NCBI GenBank assembly: GCA_963799105.1
Contig: CAWCVR010000023.1
Coordinates: 1 to 64,000, forward strand
From: CAWCVR01 sp963799105
GTDB lineage: Bacteria; Acidobacteriota; Terriglobia; Bryobacterales; Bryobacteraceae
Length of the DNA: 64,000 nt
Direction of reading: 5' to 3'
Under the pieces are notes generated by a model. The model was not told the origin of the DNA and searched no databases. It saw only the letters and a program-made list of their open reading frames with translations. The position numbers were made by a program, and so were the translations under genes. This document shows positions 16,869 through 25,741 of the stretch, one piece after another (positions within the stretch are counted from its first letter, which is position 1; every line of letters begins with the position of its first letter).

Positions 16869-17009
16869 GGTGTGTGGTGGAGTGGCCGGGGCGGACGGTG
16901 TCGCGTCGGCGGATGCCGGGTTTGCGGTGCAAGTGGGCCGCGTGCACGACATTAGTTGACATAATATTCGTTATCGGAAACGAAACGCAGAAAAAACCCT
17001 TGCGTTCTA

Positions 17010-17027
17010 TGTGTCACATGTGGCACA
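17010..17027 (+). promoter_or_regulatory. Inverted repeat, candidate GntR operator
   Basis: TGTGTCACATGTGGCACA is an imperfect palindrome centred on CACATGTG, 53 bp before the GntR start. A TTGACA lies upstream at 16956-16961, although no good -10 box is correctly spaced. Autoregulation is typical of YtrA-type GntR proteins; the assignment is inference. Confidence 0.45.
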
Positions 17028-17079
17028 GTACAGTTGTTATGCAAGCCGCACTGATCGCCGATTCCCCGAGAGGCGGCCG

Positions 17080-17478
17080 ATGATTCCTTTCCAATTGAAC
17101 CCACAGTCGGGCGTTCCGGTCCACGAGCAGGTGGCGTTCGCCGCCAAGAAGGCCATCATCTCCGGCCAGCTTCGGCCCGGCGACGCCTTCCCGTCCGTCC
17201 GCGCCCTGAGCAAAGCCATGAAGATTCATCCCAACACCGCGCATAAAGTGATCGCGCAATTGACCGCCGAAGGGCTGCTCGACGTGCGGCCCGGCATCGG
17301 CACGGTGGTGCTCGCGCCGCCGCCCGCCACTGGCGCCGAACGCGCCCGGTTGCTGGGCCACGAGGTGGAACAGTTGACGGTCGAGGCCAGAAAGCTCGGC
17401 CTGACCGTCGCCGACCTGCACGCCGCCATAGACGAACAGTGGCGCCTGCTCCAGGCCCACGAGGAGGAACTCCAATGA
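17080..17478 (+). CDS. GntR-family (YtrA subfamily) transcriptional regulator
   Basis: A 132-residue regulator. The N-terminal winged helix is typical of GntR (PVHEQVAFAAKKAIISGQLR, DAFPSVRALSKAMKIHPNTA, GLLDVRPGIGTVV). The short C-terminal helical part (about 55 residues) is that of the YtrA group, which controls adjacent ABC exporters. ATG 17080 is chosen at the start of homology. Its TGA overlaps the ATG of the ABC ATPase (17475-17478). Probably a repressor of this operon that responds to a cell-envelope or antibiotic cue; the ligand is unknown. Confidence 0.9.
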   Translation: MIPFQLNPQSGVPVHEQVAFAAKKAIISGQLRPGDAFPSVRALSKAMKIHPNTAHKVIAQLTAEGLLDVRPGIGTVVLAPPPATGAERARLLGHEVEQLTVEARKLGLTVADLHAAIDEQWRLLQAHEEELQ

Positions 17479-18380
17479 CCAGCCCTTTGCGCGCCATCGA
17501 ACTCAGCAAGACCTTCCCGCGGGTGGACGCCCTCCACTCGCTCTCGCTCGAAGTGCCCGAAGGCGCCGTGTTCGCGCTCGTCGGTCCCAACGGCGCCGGC
17601 AAGACCACAGCCATCAAGACTTTTTTGAATCTGCACAAGCCAACTTCAGGAAACGCCGAGGTGCTAGGCGTTGACTCGCGCTCCCTTGGCGCAACCCAAC
17701 TGGCGCAGATCGGCTACGTCTCGGAGAACCAGAAGCTGCCCGGCTGGATGACCGTCGGCGACTTTCTCGCCTATTGCCAGGAGTTCTATCCCACGTGGAG
17801 TGCCGACGACCTGGCCGCCCTGATCCGCCTCTACGAGCTGCCGCTCGACCGCAAACTCAAGCACCTCTCGCGCGGCATGCGGGTCAAGGCCCAGTTGGCA
17901 TCGTCGCTGGCCTACCGCCCCAAGCTGATCGTGCTCGACGAGCCCTTCAGCGGCCTCGACGTCCTGGTGCGCGAACAACTTGTCGAAAGCGTCCTCGACC
18001 GCACCCCCGAAGCCACCGTCTTCCTGGCCTCGCACGACCTGGCGGAAATCGAGAGCTTCGCCAGCCACATCGCCTACCTGAACGAAGGGCGGCTCGCGTT
18101 CGCCGAGGAAAGCGCGGCGCTCACGGCCCGCTTCCGCGAAGTTCAGGTGACGCTCGACAGCCCCGCCGAGCTCCCCGCCCATCTGCCGGCCACCTGGCTG
18201 AATCCCGAGGTCTCGGGCGTGGTGATCGGCTTCACCGACTCGCAGTTCGGCGCCGGCAGCCAGGCCGAAATCCGCAGCCGGTTCCCCGCGGCGCGCGAGA
18301 TCTCGGCGCGCGTGATGCCGCTGCGGTCCATCGTGCTGGCGCTCGAGAAATCCGCCAAGCCCGGCAAAGGAGCGCGCTGA
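17475..18380 (+). CDS. ABC transporter ATP-binding protein
   Basis: A 301-residue ABC ATPase. Walker A is GPNGAGKTT (37-45), the signature is LSRGMRVKAQLA, Walker B is KLIVLDEPFSGLD, and the switch His is in FLASHDLAEIES. The extra C-terminal 80 residues are usual for exporter-type ATPases of the CcmA/NatA class. It is coupled to the GntR regulator by a four-base overlap and followed by two permease-like genes four bases on. With them it probably forms an exporter, perhaps for a peptide or antibiotic. Confidence 0.9.
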   Translation: MTSPLRAIELSKTFPRVDALHSLSLEVPEGAVFALVGPNGAGKTTAIKTFLNLHKPTSGNAEVLGVDSRSLGATQLAQIGYVSENQKLPGWMTVGDFLAYCQEFYPTWSADDLAALIRLYELPLDRKLKHLSRGMRVKAQLASSLAYRPKLIVLDEPFSGLDVLVREQLVESVLDRTPEATVFLASHDLAEIESFASHIAYLNEGRLAFAEESAALTARFREVQVTLDSPAELPAHLPATWLNPEVSGVVIGFTDSQFGAGSQAEIRSRFPAAREISARVMPLRSIVLALEKSAKPGKGAR

Positions 18381-18384
18381 GGCG

Positions 18385-19845
18385 ATGCGCGAAATCCTGG
18401 TGATTCTCAAGAAGGATGTGCGGCGCTTGTGGTGGCAGATCGCCGCCGCGGCAGCCATGTCCGCGACAGTTGGATGGATGGACGCCCGGCGCGCCGTGGC
18501 CCAGCCCGGGATCGTGGAAGGCCTGCTGAACATGATGCTTCCCCTGGTCTGGGCCTGCCTGATCGCGCAGGCGGTCCTCGGCGAACCGCTGGTGGGCGAC
18601 CGCGAATTCTGGATGACGCGCCCCTACCGCTGGCCGCGCCTGCTGACCGCCAAAGTGCTGTTCGTGGCTCTCTTCGTTCACCTGCCGTCGCTGTTAACCG
18701 ACGCGGCCATCCTGGCTGCGCGGGGATATAACCCGCTCGCAGCCCTCCCGCAGTTATTGGCGAAGCAATTGCTGCTGGCCGAGGGCCTCACGCTGCCCGC
18801 CATGACGCTGGCCGCGCTGGTGAGCAACTTGGCCCAGTTCGTCATCGGGGTCCCGGTTCTGTTTGTGACCCTCACCGCAGCCCTCGGGTTTGCACAGGCC
18901 TTCCCACTGCCCCAAGCTGTTGCCCACACGGCCATCGCATTCCTGGCCGTGGCGGCCGCCGCCATCGCGCTGCTTCAGTACCGCGGGCGCCGGACCAGGC
19001 TGGCCCGCATTCTGGCGGCTTCCACGCTGCTGGCAGCGGGATTGCTGGCGGCCCTGGCTGCCGGTCAGCAATCGTTCGCCCTGAACCTGGCCGAATCCCG
19101 GGCGGCGAACACCCACGCCACCATGACGCTGGCGCCGCCCGATCCGCAAGCGGTCCACGGGCCGTTTGGCCGGCGCGTGTTCACCACATTACCCTTCAGC
19201 TTCTCCGGGCTTCCGGAATCGGATGAAGCACAGATGGCGTCGGTCTCCATGGATATCTCCGCCGCCAACGGTGTGCGCTACCACTATGACCCCCTGCGGA
19301 CGGATTTCGACATGGGAGCGGGTCTCATCGCACACGGCTCGACCAGTTTGTTCCTGGGGTTGGCCCATGCCGCTTACGACCGGATCAAGGATAGCAAGGT
19401 GACGATCTCCGGAACCGCCGGCTTCGTGGTGTACGAAAGAGGCCAGGAGGTACGGTTGCCGGTCGGCCCGGCCCGGGACGTGTCGGAATCGATTCATTGC
19501 TCCAGCAACCTCTACGTGGGACCGTACGATGACGGGTCGCTGGACGTGTTCTGCGACTCGCCATCAAGGGGCGGAGTGTTGGCCGACATCGGCATTTATG
19601 AGTTGTCGAAAGGCGTGTTGCGGAAGGCTCGGCCCGCATTCGGCTCGAATGGCTCGCCGAGTCCACTGGTTGCCTGGCTGTCCCCGCTTGGGAGGCGGCA
19701 ACTGTCATTCCTGGTCCCGTCCTCCTATTGGACGGGGGACGAGCTGGCGGAGAGGCCAATAGCCATAGTGCCCGAGCGCCTGGCTGGATACTCCACCGTC
19801 TCCTTCAAGGCTCCCGATATCGACCTGCGCGAGTACTCGAGGTGA
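18385..19845 (+). CDS. ABC exporter permease-like membrane protein, paralogue 1
   Basis: A 486-residue protein beginning MREILVILKKDVRRLWWQIA with six or so hydrophobic segments in residues 15-230 (e.g. LNMMLPLVWACLIAQAVLG, LARILAASTLLAAGLLAALA), then a large soluble beta-rich domain to the end, presumably extracytoplasmic. It shares the first 80 residues closely with the next gene (DREFWMTRPYRWPRLL.AK). ATG 18385 is four bases past the ATPase stop. It may be the membrane half of the exporter; the soluble domain is unlike usual permeases and could sense or bind the cargo. Confidence 0.8.
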   Translation: MREILVILKKDVRRLWWQIAAAAAMSATVGWMDARRAVAQPGIVEGLLNMMLPLVWACLIAQAVLGEPLVGDREFWMTRPYRWPRLLTAKVLFVALFVHLPSLLTDAAILAARGYNPLAALPQLLAKQLLLAEGLTLPAMTLAALVSNLAQFVIGVPVLFVTLTAALGFAQAFPLPQAVAHTAIAFLAVAAAAIALLQYRGRRTRLARILAASTLLAAGLLAALAAGQQSFALNLAESRAANTHATMTLAPPDPQAVHGPFGRRVFTTLPFSFSGLPESDEAQMASVSMDISAANGVRYHYDPLRTDFDMGAGLIAHGSTSLFLGLAHAAYDRIKDSKVTISGTAGFVVYERGQEVRLPVGPARDVSESIHCSSNLYVGPYDDGSLDVFCDSPSRGGVLADIGIYELSKGVLRKARPAFGSNGSPSPLVAWLSPLGRRQLSFLVPSSYWTGDELAERPIAIVPERLAGYSTVSFKAPDIDLREYSR

Positions 19846-19849
19846 AGCC

Positions 19850-21406
19850 ATGCACGAAATACTGGTGATTCTGAAGAAAGACGTCCGCCGCTTGTGGTGG
19901 CAGATCGCCGCCATGCTGGCCATCTGCGTGCCAACCGGCTTGATGCCGCACCCCGCCATCCTCACGCCCACTGCCGCAGTTTCGTTGGAGGTCCTGCCGC
20001 TGATCTGGGTCTGCCTGATCGCGCAGGCCATCCACCAGGAGGGGCTGGTGGGCGACCGCGAGTTCTGGATGACGCGGCCGTACCGCTGGCCGCGCCTGCT
20101 GGCCGCCAAGGCGCTGTTCGCGGCGCTTTTCGTTCACGTGCCGGCGTTTTTGATCGGCGTATACATCCTGGCGGCACACGGATTCAACCCGTTCGCGGCG
20201 CTCCCTCATCTCCTGGGACAGCAACTCATGCTGGCCGCGGGGCTAACGCTGCCCGCCATGGCACTGGCTGCGGTGCTGAGCAACCTGACGCAGTTCGTCA
20301 TCGCGCTCCCCATACTGTTGCTGACGGTGTCCGTCTGGGTAATTCCCCAGCCGCGCATCCCGGTTGGCCAGATCGGCCAGGCTGTCCTGGCCGTTGCCGC
20401 CGTCTCGGTTGTGCTACTTCAGTACGGGCGCCGGCGGACTGCGCTGGCCCGTTTTGTGCTGGTTTCCGGAGGACTCGCCGCGGGAGTCCTCACTGCCCTG
20501 GCAGTCGTGGGTCCACTGTTGTCCCGCTTCGCTCCCGGCACGGCCACTGTTCCCGCGCAGGTTGGCGCCGCGCCAACCGTCGGCCCGGCGCCGGGAAGCC
20601 GCATCCGGATGGCCTGCTACGGCGAGACTGGTCCGCCCAGGGTGTATGTTGACATTCCCGTCGTCACAAGCGGTTTCCCCAAAGCGGCTCACTTGGGTTT
20701 TGCTGGGCTCTCCGTCGAGGTCACGGGCCCGAACGGCGTGCGCTTCGGCAACCAGCCGCACGCCCGGGTCGCGCCGGGCACGATAGTCGAACATAAGCTC
20801 GTCGGCGACACCCAGTACACGAGGAGTGTAAGCAAGATCGAGAACCAGGTGTTTGCCGGATGGAGTTTGGGCCCGGACGGCACTCTGAAGGCACTGTCTC
20901 TTTCGATAAGCCGCGACGCCTACGACCGGCTCGCCAACGGCAAGATAACGCTCGCCGGAAGGCTCGACTTCCGGATCTACCAGGCCCCGCCCGTGCGGTT
21001 GCGCGTGGGCGAGAACCGGGAGGTGCCGGGCGTCGGGCGCTGTTTCATCCAGGGGCCGAAGACCCCCCACGACTATCAGTTGACCGTAAACTGTGAATCG
21101 GCGTCCGGAGGCGCCATGCAGGCCCGCGTCGCGCTCGAGTCGCCAGCCCAAAGCGGCCCGACGGCGCAGGAGCGGGTCATGGCGAGTACGCAGGAGCAGG
21201 TTATCGAAGGCGAGTACCCAGGTCCGGGCCAGACACTTTTGTCTCCCTTGCGCAGGGGCGTGGTGCATTTTGCGATTGATCCCTGGCGCACCCAGCCTGT
21301 AGATCAGGCCGTTGTCCTGGTGCAGCAGCTCTCGGCGCAGGGCACCGCGGAGGTTCTCCTCGATGGTATCGAACTCCCGGACGCCAGCCGGTGCCACGGG
21401 CGATAG
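19850..21406 (+). CDS. ABC exporter permease-like membrane protein, paralogue 2
   Basis: A 518-residue paralogue of the preceding gene: MHEILVILKKDVRRLWWQIA, then GDREFWMTRPYRWPRLLAAK and hydrophobic segments to about residue 230, followed by a diverged soluble domain. The start lies four bases after the paralogue's stop (TGA, then CC, then ATG). The tandem pair suggests a heterodimeric membrane part, or recent duplication with specialisation of the soluble domain. A short gap and a tiny minus-strand ORF follow. Confidence 0.8.
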   Translation: MHEILVILKKDVRRLWWQIAAMLAICVPTGLMPHPAILTPTAAVSLEVLPLIWVCLIAQAIHQEGLVGDREFWMTRPYRWPRLLAAKALFAALFVHVPAFLIGVYILAAHGFNPFAALPHLLGQQLMLAAGLTLPAMALAAVLSNLTQFVIALPILLLTVSVWVIPQPRIPVGQIGQAVLAVAAVSVVLLQYGRRRTALARFVLVSGGLAAGVLTALAVVGPLLSRFAPGTATVPAQVGAAPTVGPAPGSRIRMACYGETGPPRVYVDIPVVTSGFPKAAHLGFAGLSVEVTGPNGVRFGNQPHARVAPGTIVEHKLVGDTQYTRSVSKIENQVFAGWSLGPDGTLKALSLSISRDAYDRLANGKITLAGRLDFRIYQAPPVRLRVGENREVPGVGRCFIQGPKTPHDYQLTVNCESASGGAMQARVALESPAQSGPTAQERVMASTQEQVIEGEYPGPGQTLLSPLRRGVVHFAIDPWRTQPVDQAVVLVQQLSAQGTAEVLLDGIELPDASRCHGR

Positions 21407-21412
21407 CGGCGG

Positions 21413-21511
21413 CTACTCGCCGCCTTCGATGTGGGTCAGCCGCCGCTCGTGGATCTCGGCGATCCGCGCCAGGGCCCGGATGTTCTCGCCGTCTTGTTGC
21501 GCTGCCATCAT
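21413..21511 (-). CDS. Possible 32-residue coiled-coil protein
   Basis: ATG 21511 to TAG 21413-21415 encodes MMAAQQDGENIRALARIAEI.. then HERRLTHIEGGE, an amphipathic helix with good coding composition. No ribosome site stands out. It lies between convergent genes and is too short for gene callers. Kept as a candidate only. Confidence 0.4.
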   Translation of the reverse strand: MMAAQQDGENIRALARIAEIHERRLTHIEGGE

Positions 21512-21528
21512 CCGGCACGCCGCGGGCG

Positions 21529-21552
21529 GTAGCGGGGCGTGCCCGCTACGCA
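21529..21552. repeat. Short hairpin between convergent genes
   Basis: GTAGCGGG-GCGTG-CCCGCTAC lies between the exporter operon and the kinase gene. A similar GGTAGCGG..CCGCTACC hairpin occurs at 39653-39678, suggesting a dispersed family; it may also aid termination. Confidence 0.5.
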
Positions 21553-21557
21553 GCGCC

Positions 21558-22490
21558 TCATGCACGCAACTGCGGATTCAATCCCGCCTGCCGGTAGGCC
21601 TCCAGCAGCGCGCCGCGCTCGGGGCCGTGGAGCGGCGCGGCACAGCGTACTCCCGGCTCCATCTCCACCAGCAGGCGGAACTTCTCGCGCAACAGATCGC
21701 TGCGGAACACGCCGCCGACGAAAGCCACGTCCACGCTCTCGCCGGGCTGCCACAACTGGCCGCGCACCGCGCCCGCCAGCATGGCAAGCTGGATGGCGGC
21801 GCCGTCCATGATGCGCTGGGCCACGCGGTCGCCATCGGCCGCCGCGCGGTCCACCAGCGGTGCCAGCGCCGCCACGCGCGGCCGCGGCCACTCGTCCCCG
21901 TAGAGGCGGTGTAGCATGTCGTTGGCGCTGGCCGAACCCGTGGCTTCCAGCAGCGCCTCCAGCAGGCTGGTCGGAGGACCCCAGCCTTCTTCCGCCCGCA
22001 GCGCCGCGCGGGCGGCCTGGCGGGCGATGTCGAACGCGCCGCCCTCGTCTCCAAAAATGTATCCCCAGCCCCCCGCGCGCGCCTCGCGGCCGGCGGCATT
22101 GCGGCCGAAGGCGATGGACCCGGTGCCGGCGATGGTGACAATCCCCTGCCCGCTCGCAGTGGCGCCGGCCAGCGCCGTTACGGCGTCGGTCGCGACCAGC
22201 AATCGGTCCGCGCGCAGCATAGCCGCCAGGATCTCGCGCTTGTCCTCCGGTCCGCCGCTCATGCCAAAGCACGCCACCGCGAAGCGCACTGTATCCGCAT
22301 CCAGGCCGGCTTCGCGGCAGGCTTCCGCCACGCTCCCGCGCACGGCGCGCTCCAGTTTGGCGCGGCCTTCGCCCGCGGCGGCGTGATTGCAGGGACCGGC
22401 AGTTCCCCGCCCCAAAATGCGGCCGCTTTCGTCGCCGATCAGCGCCGTGGTTGCGGATTGTCCGCCGTCTACGCCCAGGAAGAGTTTCAT
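21558..22490 (-). CDS. BadF/BcrA-type ATPase, probable N-acetylglucosamine kinase
   Basis: A 310-residue member of the ASKHA superfamily. Visible are the phosphate-1 motif FLGVDGGQSATTALI, the adenosine/phosphate loop TIAGTGSIAFGRN, GGWGYIFGDEGGAF (typical of GlcNAc kinase-like proteins) and VAFVGGVFRSDLLREKF. These proteins phosphorylate N-acetylhexosamines; enzymes of CoA-activation (BadF) share the fold, but the length fits the sugar kinase. The start ATG 22490 overlaps the stop of the upstream membrane protein (ATGA). A role in amino-sugar recycling is inferred. Confidence 0.8.
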   Translation of the reverse strand: MKLFLGVDGGQSATTALIGDESGRILGRGTAGPCNHAAAGEGRAKLERAVRGSVAEACREAGLDADTVRFAVACFGMSGGPEDKREILAAMLRADRLLVATDAVTALAGATASGQGIVTIAGTGSIAFGRNAAGREARAGGWGYIFGDEGGAFDIARQAARAALRAEEGWGPPTSLLEALLEATGSASANDMLHRLYGDEWPRPRVAALAPLVDRAAADGDRVAQRIMDGAAIQLAMLAGAVRGQLWQPGESVDVAFVGGVFRSDLLREKFRLLVEMEPGVRCAAPLHGPERGALLEAYRQAGLNPQLRA

Positions 22491-24610
22491 GGGATCTGGT
22501 ACAGCCGCGCATCCTTATTGTGCGCCACCTCGCGAATGCCCCACAACTCCGCGTGCTGCCGCAGATCGCGGGTTTCGCCTTCGTTTTCAAAGGATAGCAG
22601 GTAGCCGATGCCGCGCCGCTGCAATTGTTCGATGGCCGCGTGACGCAGGTCGGGTCCCGGCTCCTCGTGCGCTTCCGGCGTGTCCGAGAGCATGCGCCAC
22701 GCGCCCGGCGTGTCGCGGCCCTCCAGTTTCAGCTTCACGTCGCGCTGATCGAGTGAAGTATCGATGGAAACGCTGTCGGCCGGCTCCTTCTGGCGGAAGT
22801 TCATCTCGAACCGTTGCCCCGGCGCCAGGAACTCGCCGGCGCGCCAGAAGGTGATGGGGTTTCCGTCCAGAGCGTCAGCCGTTTCCGCGGTCGTCCGCAA
22901 CGCCACCGGGCGATCGGAATCCACGACATCAGCCTCGTGAATCCGCCACTGCACCCGCCCGCTGTTCATCGTCACCAAACGCACTGCCGTCAACTCCTGC
23001 CGCGGGAACGCAAACCGGATCCTCCAATTCGGCGCCTCGGATGGATATGACGCCGCCTGTATCATCACTCCGGCAATCTGGTTCTGCTCCGATTCCCAGT
23101 TGACCAGAATCCGCCGGGACGTGTACGAATCGGGGATCGGGCGATAAGTGAACACCGTCGCTTCAGGCGGCGTGTTCCGATCCACCATGCGGGCGACTCC
23201 ATAGAAGAACATGTTCTTCTCCAGGTACTCGTCCGCCGATTTGATTCGCAGCGCCTGCCGCCATGGCACTCTCGACAGGTGCCACGCATCCGGCGAGCAG
23301 TACTTCGAAACGAGCGTGGGCCACGAGATCACTGCGTGCACCACCACCAGCGCCACTGCCAGCCGCGGCACGCTCGCCAGGGCCAACATCATCGCCAGAG
23401 CGACGAACGGCAAAACGGGGATCAGAAACCGCGCGCCGATGATACTGAAGTAGTTCATCCCGAAGACCGCGGCCGCCAGCAGCAGCCGCCGGCCCTCCTT
23501 GCGGCGCAGTGACCAGAGGGCCAGTGGCGCCAGCAACAGGACCGGTCCCAGAAGTCCGTCCAGGTGCCCCAAGGTGGTCACCTGGATCGGGATCTGCCAG
23601 AGGCTGGAGAGCCCGTACGTGCTATTATTCTGTCGATAAATATCCTCGAATACTGCGGTTACATATGGATTTGGAAACCAATGATTGAAGAACGGAGCCA
23701 GCGGGTTTTGCATCCAAATGGCGTTCTTGACCATCCATGGCAGCACCATGGGAGCCGCGCACGCGCCCACAGTCAAAACATCGCGCACTTTCCGGCTTCT
23801 CCATCCGACCACGGCCAGCGCATAGGGCACCGCCGGCCACCCGGTATACTTCACCGCATAGGCGAACCCCGCCACCAACCCGATCACCACCAGTAGACGC
23901 CGGGAACTGGTTTCCTCCCATATCTGTAATAGATGGAATAAGGTGAACACCACAGATGCAAGTGCTACATCAACGTAGGCACTGGTCCCATCGACGCCGA
24001 CAACAGGGCTAGCGAAGACCAGCAGCGCGGCGCAGGCGCCAGCCATCGGAAAGCCCAGCCGCCGTCCGTAGGCGAAGACTTGCCATGAGAGCGCCAGCAG
24101 GAAGGCGAAGTGGACCATCGACGCGGCCGAATGCCGTCCGAACGCAAACGCGAACAGGAACAGCATCTCGGCGCCCTCCGAGAGGCTGGCGTAGAGGTCC
24201 CAGGTGATCGGGTGGAAACCGTGCTCGCGCAGATAACGGGCCACGAGACCCAGGTGATAGCCCGCGCCATCGAAACTCGATTCCGGCGCCATCGAGTTAA
24301 AGAAATAGAGTATAAAATAGAAGGCAACTACAAGAAACAACAGGTAATGCTCTGCCGTCCTATCTCTCCAGGACAGCTTCGCCCGAGGGACGCGCAGCCC
24401 CCACGCCACCACCCCGGCGCCGCCCGCCAGGAAGACCAGCGGGTAGACCAGCCCGGCGCAACACAGGGCGAAAACCGCCATGCTGAGCACCGCCGCTCCG
24501 GCCACGAACTGGATTCCCGGGTCGCGCGTCTCCCCGGCGAGACGCCCGCCCAGCGCCATCGACACCGCCACCGTAAATGCCGCGCCAAACAAAATGGTGA
24601 GGGCCGTCAC
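22487..24610 (-). CDS. Multi-pass membrane protein, GT-C glycosyltransferase-like
   Basis: A 707-residue protein with about ten to twelve membrane segments in residues 1-430 (LFLVVAFYFILYFF, FAYAVKYTGWPAVPYALAV, LLLAAAVFGMNYFSIIGARF), a loop SSFDGAGYHLGLVARYLREH whose Asp is positioned like the catalytic loop of GT-C enzymes, and a soluble C-terminal domain of about 250 residues. Such enzymes transfer sugars from polyprenyl phosphates to proteins or lipids. The start is GTG 24610. The gene overlaps the kinase by four bases, hinting at a shared saccharide role. Donor and acceptor unknown. Confidence 0.65.
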   Translation of the reverse strand: MTALTILFGAAFTVAVSMALGGRLAGETRDPGIQFVAGAAVLSMAVFALCCAGLVYPLVFLAGGAGVVAWGLRVPRAKLSWRDRTAEHYLLFLVVAFYFILYFFNSMAPESSFDGAGYHLGLVARYLREHGFHPITWDLYASLSEGAEMLFLFAFAFGRHSAASMVHFAFLLALSWQVFAYGRRLGFPMAGACAALLVFASPVVGVDGTSAYVDVALASVVFTLFHLLQIWEETSSRRLLVVIGLVAGFAYAVKYTGWPAVPYALAVVGWRSRKVRDVLTVGACAAPMVLPWMVKNAIWMQNPLAPFFNHWFPNPYVTAVFEDIYRQNNSTYGLSSLWQIPIQVTTLGHLDGLLGPVLLLAPLALWSLRRKEGRRLLLAAAVFGMNYFSIIGARFLIPVLPFVALAMMLALASVPRLAVALVVVHAVISWPTLVSKYCSPDAWHLSRVPWRQALRIKSADEYLEKNMFFYGVARMVDRNTPPEATVFTYRPIPDSYTSRRILVNWESEQNQIAGVMIQAASYPSEAPNWRIRFAFPRQELTAVRLVTMNSGRVQWRIHEADVVDSDRPVALRTTAETADALDGNPITFWRAGEFLAPGQRFEMNFRQKEPADSVSIDTSLDQRDVKLKLEGRDTPGAWRMLSDTPEAHEEPGPDLRHAAIEQLQRRGIGYLLSFENEGETRDLRQHAELWGIREVAHNKDARLYQIP

Positions 24611-24710
24611 GATCCCAGATTGTAACCTTCATTCATGGCCGTGTGCGGGCACGGAGCTGCAAGTCCGGCCTCGAATCGTCATCCAGGGGCGCGCGTTCTT
24701 TGCTGCCGTC

Positions 24711-24770
24711 ATGTGGGGCAGGCTGTCAGCCTGCGGCGGGTTGTTAACCCGCCTCTTGCCCCGTCCACAA
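24711..24770. repeat. Intergenic hairpin pair
   Basis: GCAGGCTG-T-CAGCCTGC is followed by GGCGGGTT-GTT-AACCCGCC within TGGGGCAGG..CTTGCCCC. The style matches GTGGGGCAGGCGCTTCCGCC at 30530, a dispersed GC-rich repeat family. The surrounding 24611-24919 interval has no gene that I can support. Confidence 0.6.
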
Positions 24771-24891
24771 TCGCCGTACCCACGAGCCTCGCTCACACCC
24801 GCACCGTGGTGCCTCCGTCCGCATCCTGCCCTCCTTACCGCCCTTCGAAACCCCGTCCAACTCCCCGCCGCCACTCGCACCCCGCATACCC

Positions 24892-24897
24892 TATACT
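24892..24897 (+). promoter_or_regulatory. Possible -10 box of the TIR remnant
   Basis: TATACT lies 22 bp before the TTG start; the following GAGGAG could be the ribosome site. No clear -35 element. Confidence 0.35.
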
Positions 24898-24919
24898 GAT
24901 CCGAGGAGTTCCACCTGCT

Positions 24920-25596
24920 TTGAAAAAGGTCCTCATCAGTTACTGCCACCTACAAGGCGAGTGGGTCTGGGACCGCCTCCATCCTTGTCTAGTCGCCGGA
25001 GGCGCCGAAGTCCTGATCGACCGCACGCGCTTCGAAGCAGGCCTGGCTGTGTTCGATCAGATGGACCCCACGCCCCCTGGACCTCCTACCTCGTCAGCGC
25101 GCGCACCGTCGAGGTCCCGCCCTTCACCCCGCACGAAACCAGGCTCCTGCTCACCGAACCCCTCACGCACTCGCAACTCTGGAAACCGGACGCCCGCCCG
25201 TCCTTCCCGCCCGAGTTCTGGAGCGACGGCGGCATCGACCGCATCCACCGCGAGGCCGATGGCTGGCCCCACCTGCTGCAACTGATCGCCGAAACCGCCG
25301 TCAACCTGGTGAACTCCGAGGCATCCCCGCTCGTCACCCCTGCGCTCCTCGAACGCGCCCTCGACCGCGCCGTGACCAGCGGCCACATCGTCCTCTACCA
25401 ACTCCTGCAAGGCGAGTGCGCCCTCCCCGGCGAATGGGACTACCTCTCCGCCTTCCGCGCTTGCGAGCAGCAGCCCCCGCCCGAGGACCCCGCCATCCAG
25501 CGCTCGCTCCGCCACCGTCAGATCGTCCGCGAGGAAGCCAGCCTCTGGCGCCTCCGCGTTCCCCTCATGGCTCGCTGGCTGCGCCTGCGCGGCTGA
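24920..25596 (+). pseudogene. Remnant of a TIR-STAND ATPase gene with internal deletion
   Basis: The 5' part, from TTG 24920, reads KKVLISYCHLQGEWVWDRLH.. then LVAGGAEVLIDRTRFEAG, a TIR domain with its conserved first strand and the E/D-rich second helix. At about 25065-25080 the frame shifts by one and a different region of the same type of protein begins: SYLVSARTVEVPPFTPHETR.., W(P)HLLQLIAETAVNLVN and a helical C-terminus with REEASLWRLRVPLMARWLRL. The C-terminal part resembles the lid and effector-coupling region of STAND NTPases. The P-loop core and most of the TIR domain are missing, so a deletion of perhaps 1 kb plus a frame change has killed the gene. Intact relatives act in anti-phage defence or signalling. 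Confidence 0.7.
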
Positions 25597-25741
25597 CCCC
25601 GTCATCCCGCCCCAACCGAAGACCTCGTTCACAGCAAATCCCACAATATTTTCGCTATTAACCCCTTTACTACCAACACCTGCCCCGCCGCCCCCGCCGG
25701 TTTCCCCAATCTCGCCTGCTACTTTCAAGGCAGAAGTGCCT

